Origin: an uncultured Oscillospiraceae bacterium
Lineage (GTDB): Bacteria; Bacillota; Clostridia; Oscillospirales; Acutalibacteraceae
Direction of reading: 5' to 3'
Assembly (NCBI GenBank): GCA_900547305.1
Contig: URGH01000068.1
Location: 1-13,005, forward strand
Length of the DNA: 13,005 bases
Part shown: positions 12,916-13,005 of the stretch, one piece after another
Numbering within the stretch: position 1 is the first letter of the stretch
Layout: the number at the start of each line of letters is the position of its first letter
Translations under genes and position numbers: made by a program
The notes under the pieces: model-generated
The model's database searches: none
Seen by the model: the letters and a program-made list of their open reading frames with translations, nothing else
What the model was told of the DNA's origin: nothing

Positions 12916-13005
12916 AATGTATTAATCTTCTTTTAATTTATTTTCAAAAATGTAGGTTTGTCAAACATATTGGACAGCGAACTCGGAGGGAGAAAGCCAG
13001 AGGAG
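12916..13005. other. Noncoding tail after the response regulator
   Basis: The first 45 nt are AT-rich with no terminator hairpin. The last 25 nt (12981-13005) turn purine-rich and contain two SD-like stretches (GGAGGG and AGGAG). A further gene may start just past the window edge, but no start codon within the window can be assigned. Confidence 0.3.

Overview
The window looks like chromosomal DNA of an anaerobic Firmicute of the class Clostridia (Oscillospirales/Ruminococcaceae-like). The basis is strong AGGAGG-type ribosome binding sites, TTGACA-N17-TATAAT promoters in AT-rich gaps, moderately GC-rich genes, and the gene families present (YtrA-type GntR/ABC operon, BirA-controlled bioY, DtxR-type regulator, CNNM/CorC protein). 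No rRNA, tRNA, CRISPR array, insertion sequence or phage gene is visible. The lineage is an inference from style, not from a marker gene.

Layout, left to right. (1) 1-135: three tandem hairpins, the last followed by a T-run (a + strand terminator); the block resembles a dispersed repeat. (2) 147-2006, minus strand: an overlapping three-gene operon, GntR/YtrA-family repressor, ABC ATPase and ABC-2 type permease, with an autoregulatory-looking palindrome over its promoter. (3) 2089-8265, plus strand: the gltB-gltD glutamate synthase operon. Its promoter carries a perfect 14-bp palindrome in the -35/-10 spacer, and a strong intrinsic terminator lies in the leader ahead of gltB, so it appears controlled at both initiation and elongation. 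A 15-bp terminator ends the operon. (4) 8293-8918, plus: bioY, the biotin uptake S component, behind a textbook BirA operator that overlaps the -35 box. (5) 8934-10571, minus: greA, a short DtxR/MntR-family metalloregulator with DtxR/IdeR-like metal ligands, and an alpha/beta hydrolase whose start overlaps the regulator's stop (ATGA). (6) 10589-12149, minus: a CNNM/CBS/CorC_HlyC membrane protein with a long, structured 5' leader and a terminator directly in front of greA. (7) 12158-12915, plus: an OmpR/KdpE-like response regulator whose phospho-acceptor Asp is replaced by Glu, preceded by two 10-bp direct repeats at an 11-bp period that lie between its promoter and the divergent corC promoter.

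The genes are mostly housekeeping: nitrogen assimilation, cofactor uptake, transcript cleavage and metal homeostasis. The interest lies in the regulatory DNA and in the atypical response regulator. The strongest candidates for something undescribed are the gltB leader attenuator with a competing A1/G4 hexaloop hairpin, the Glu-receiver regulator with its shared tandem-repeat operator, and the structured corC leader.
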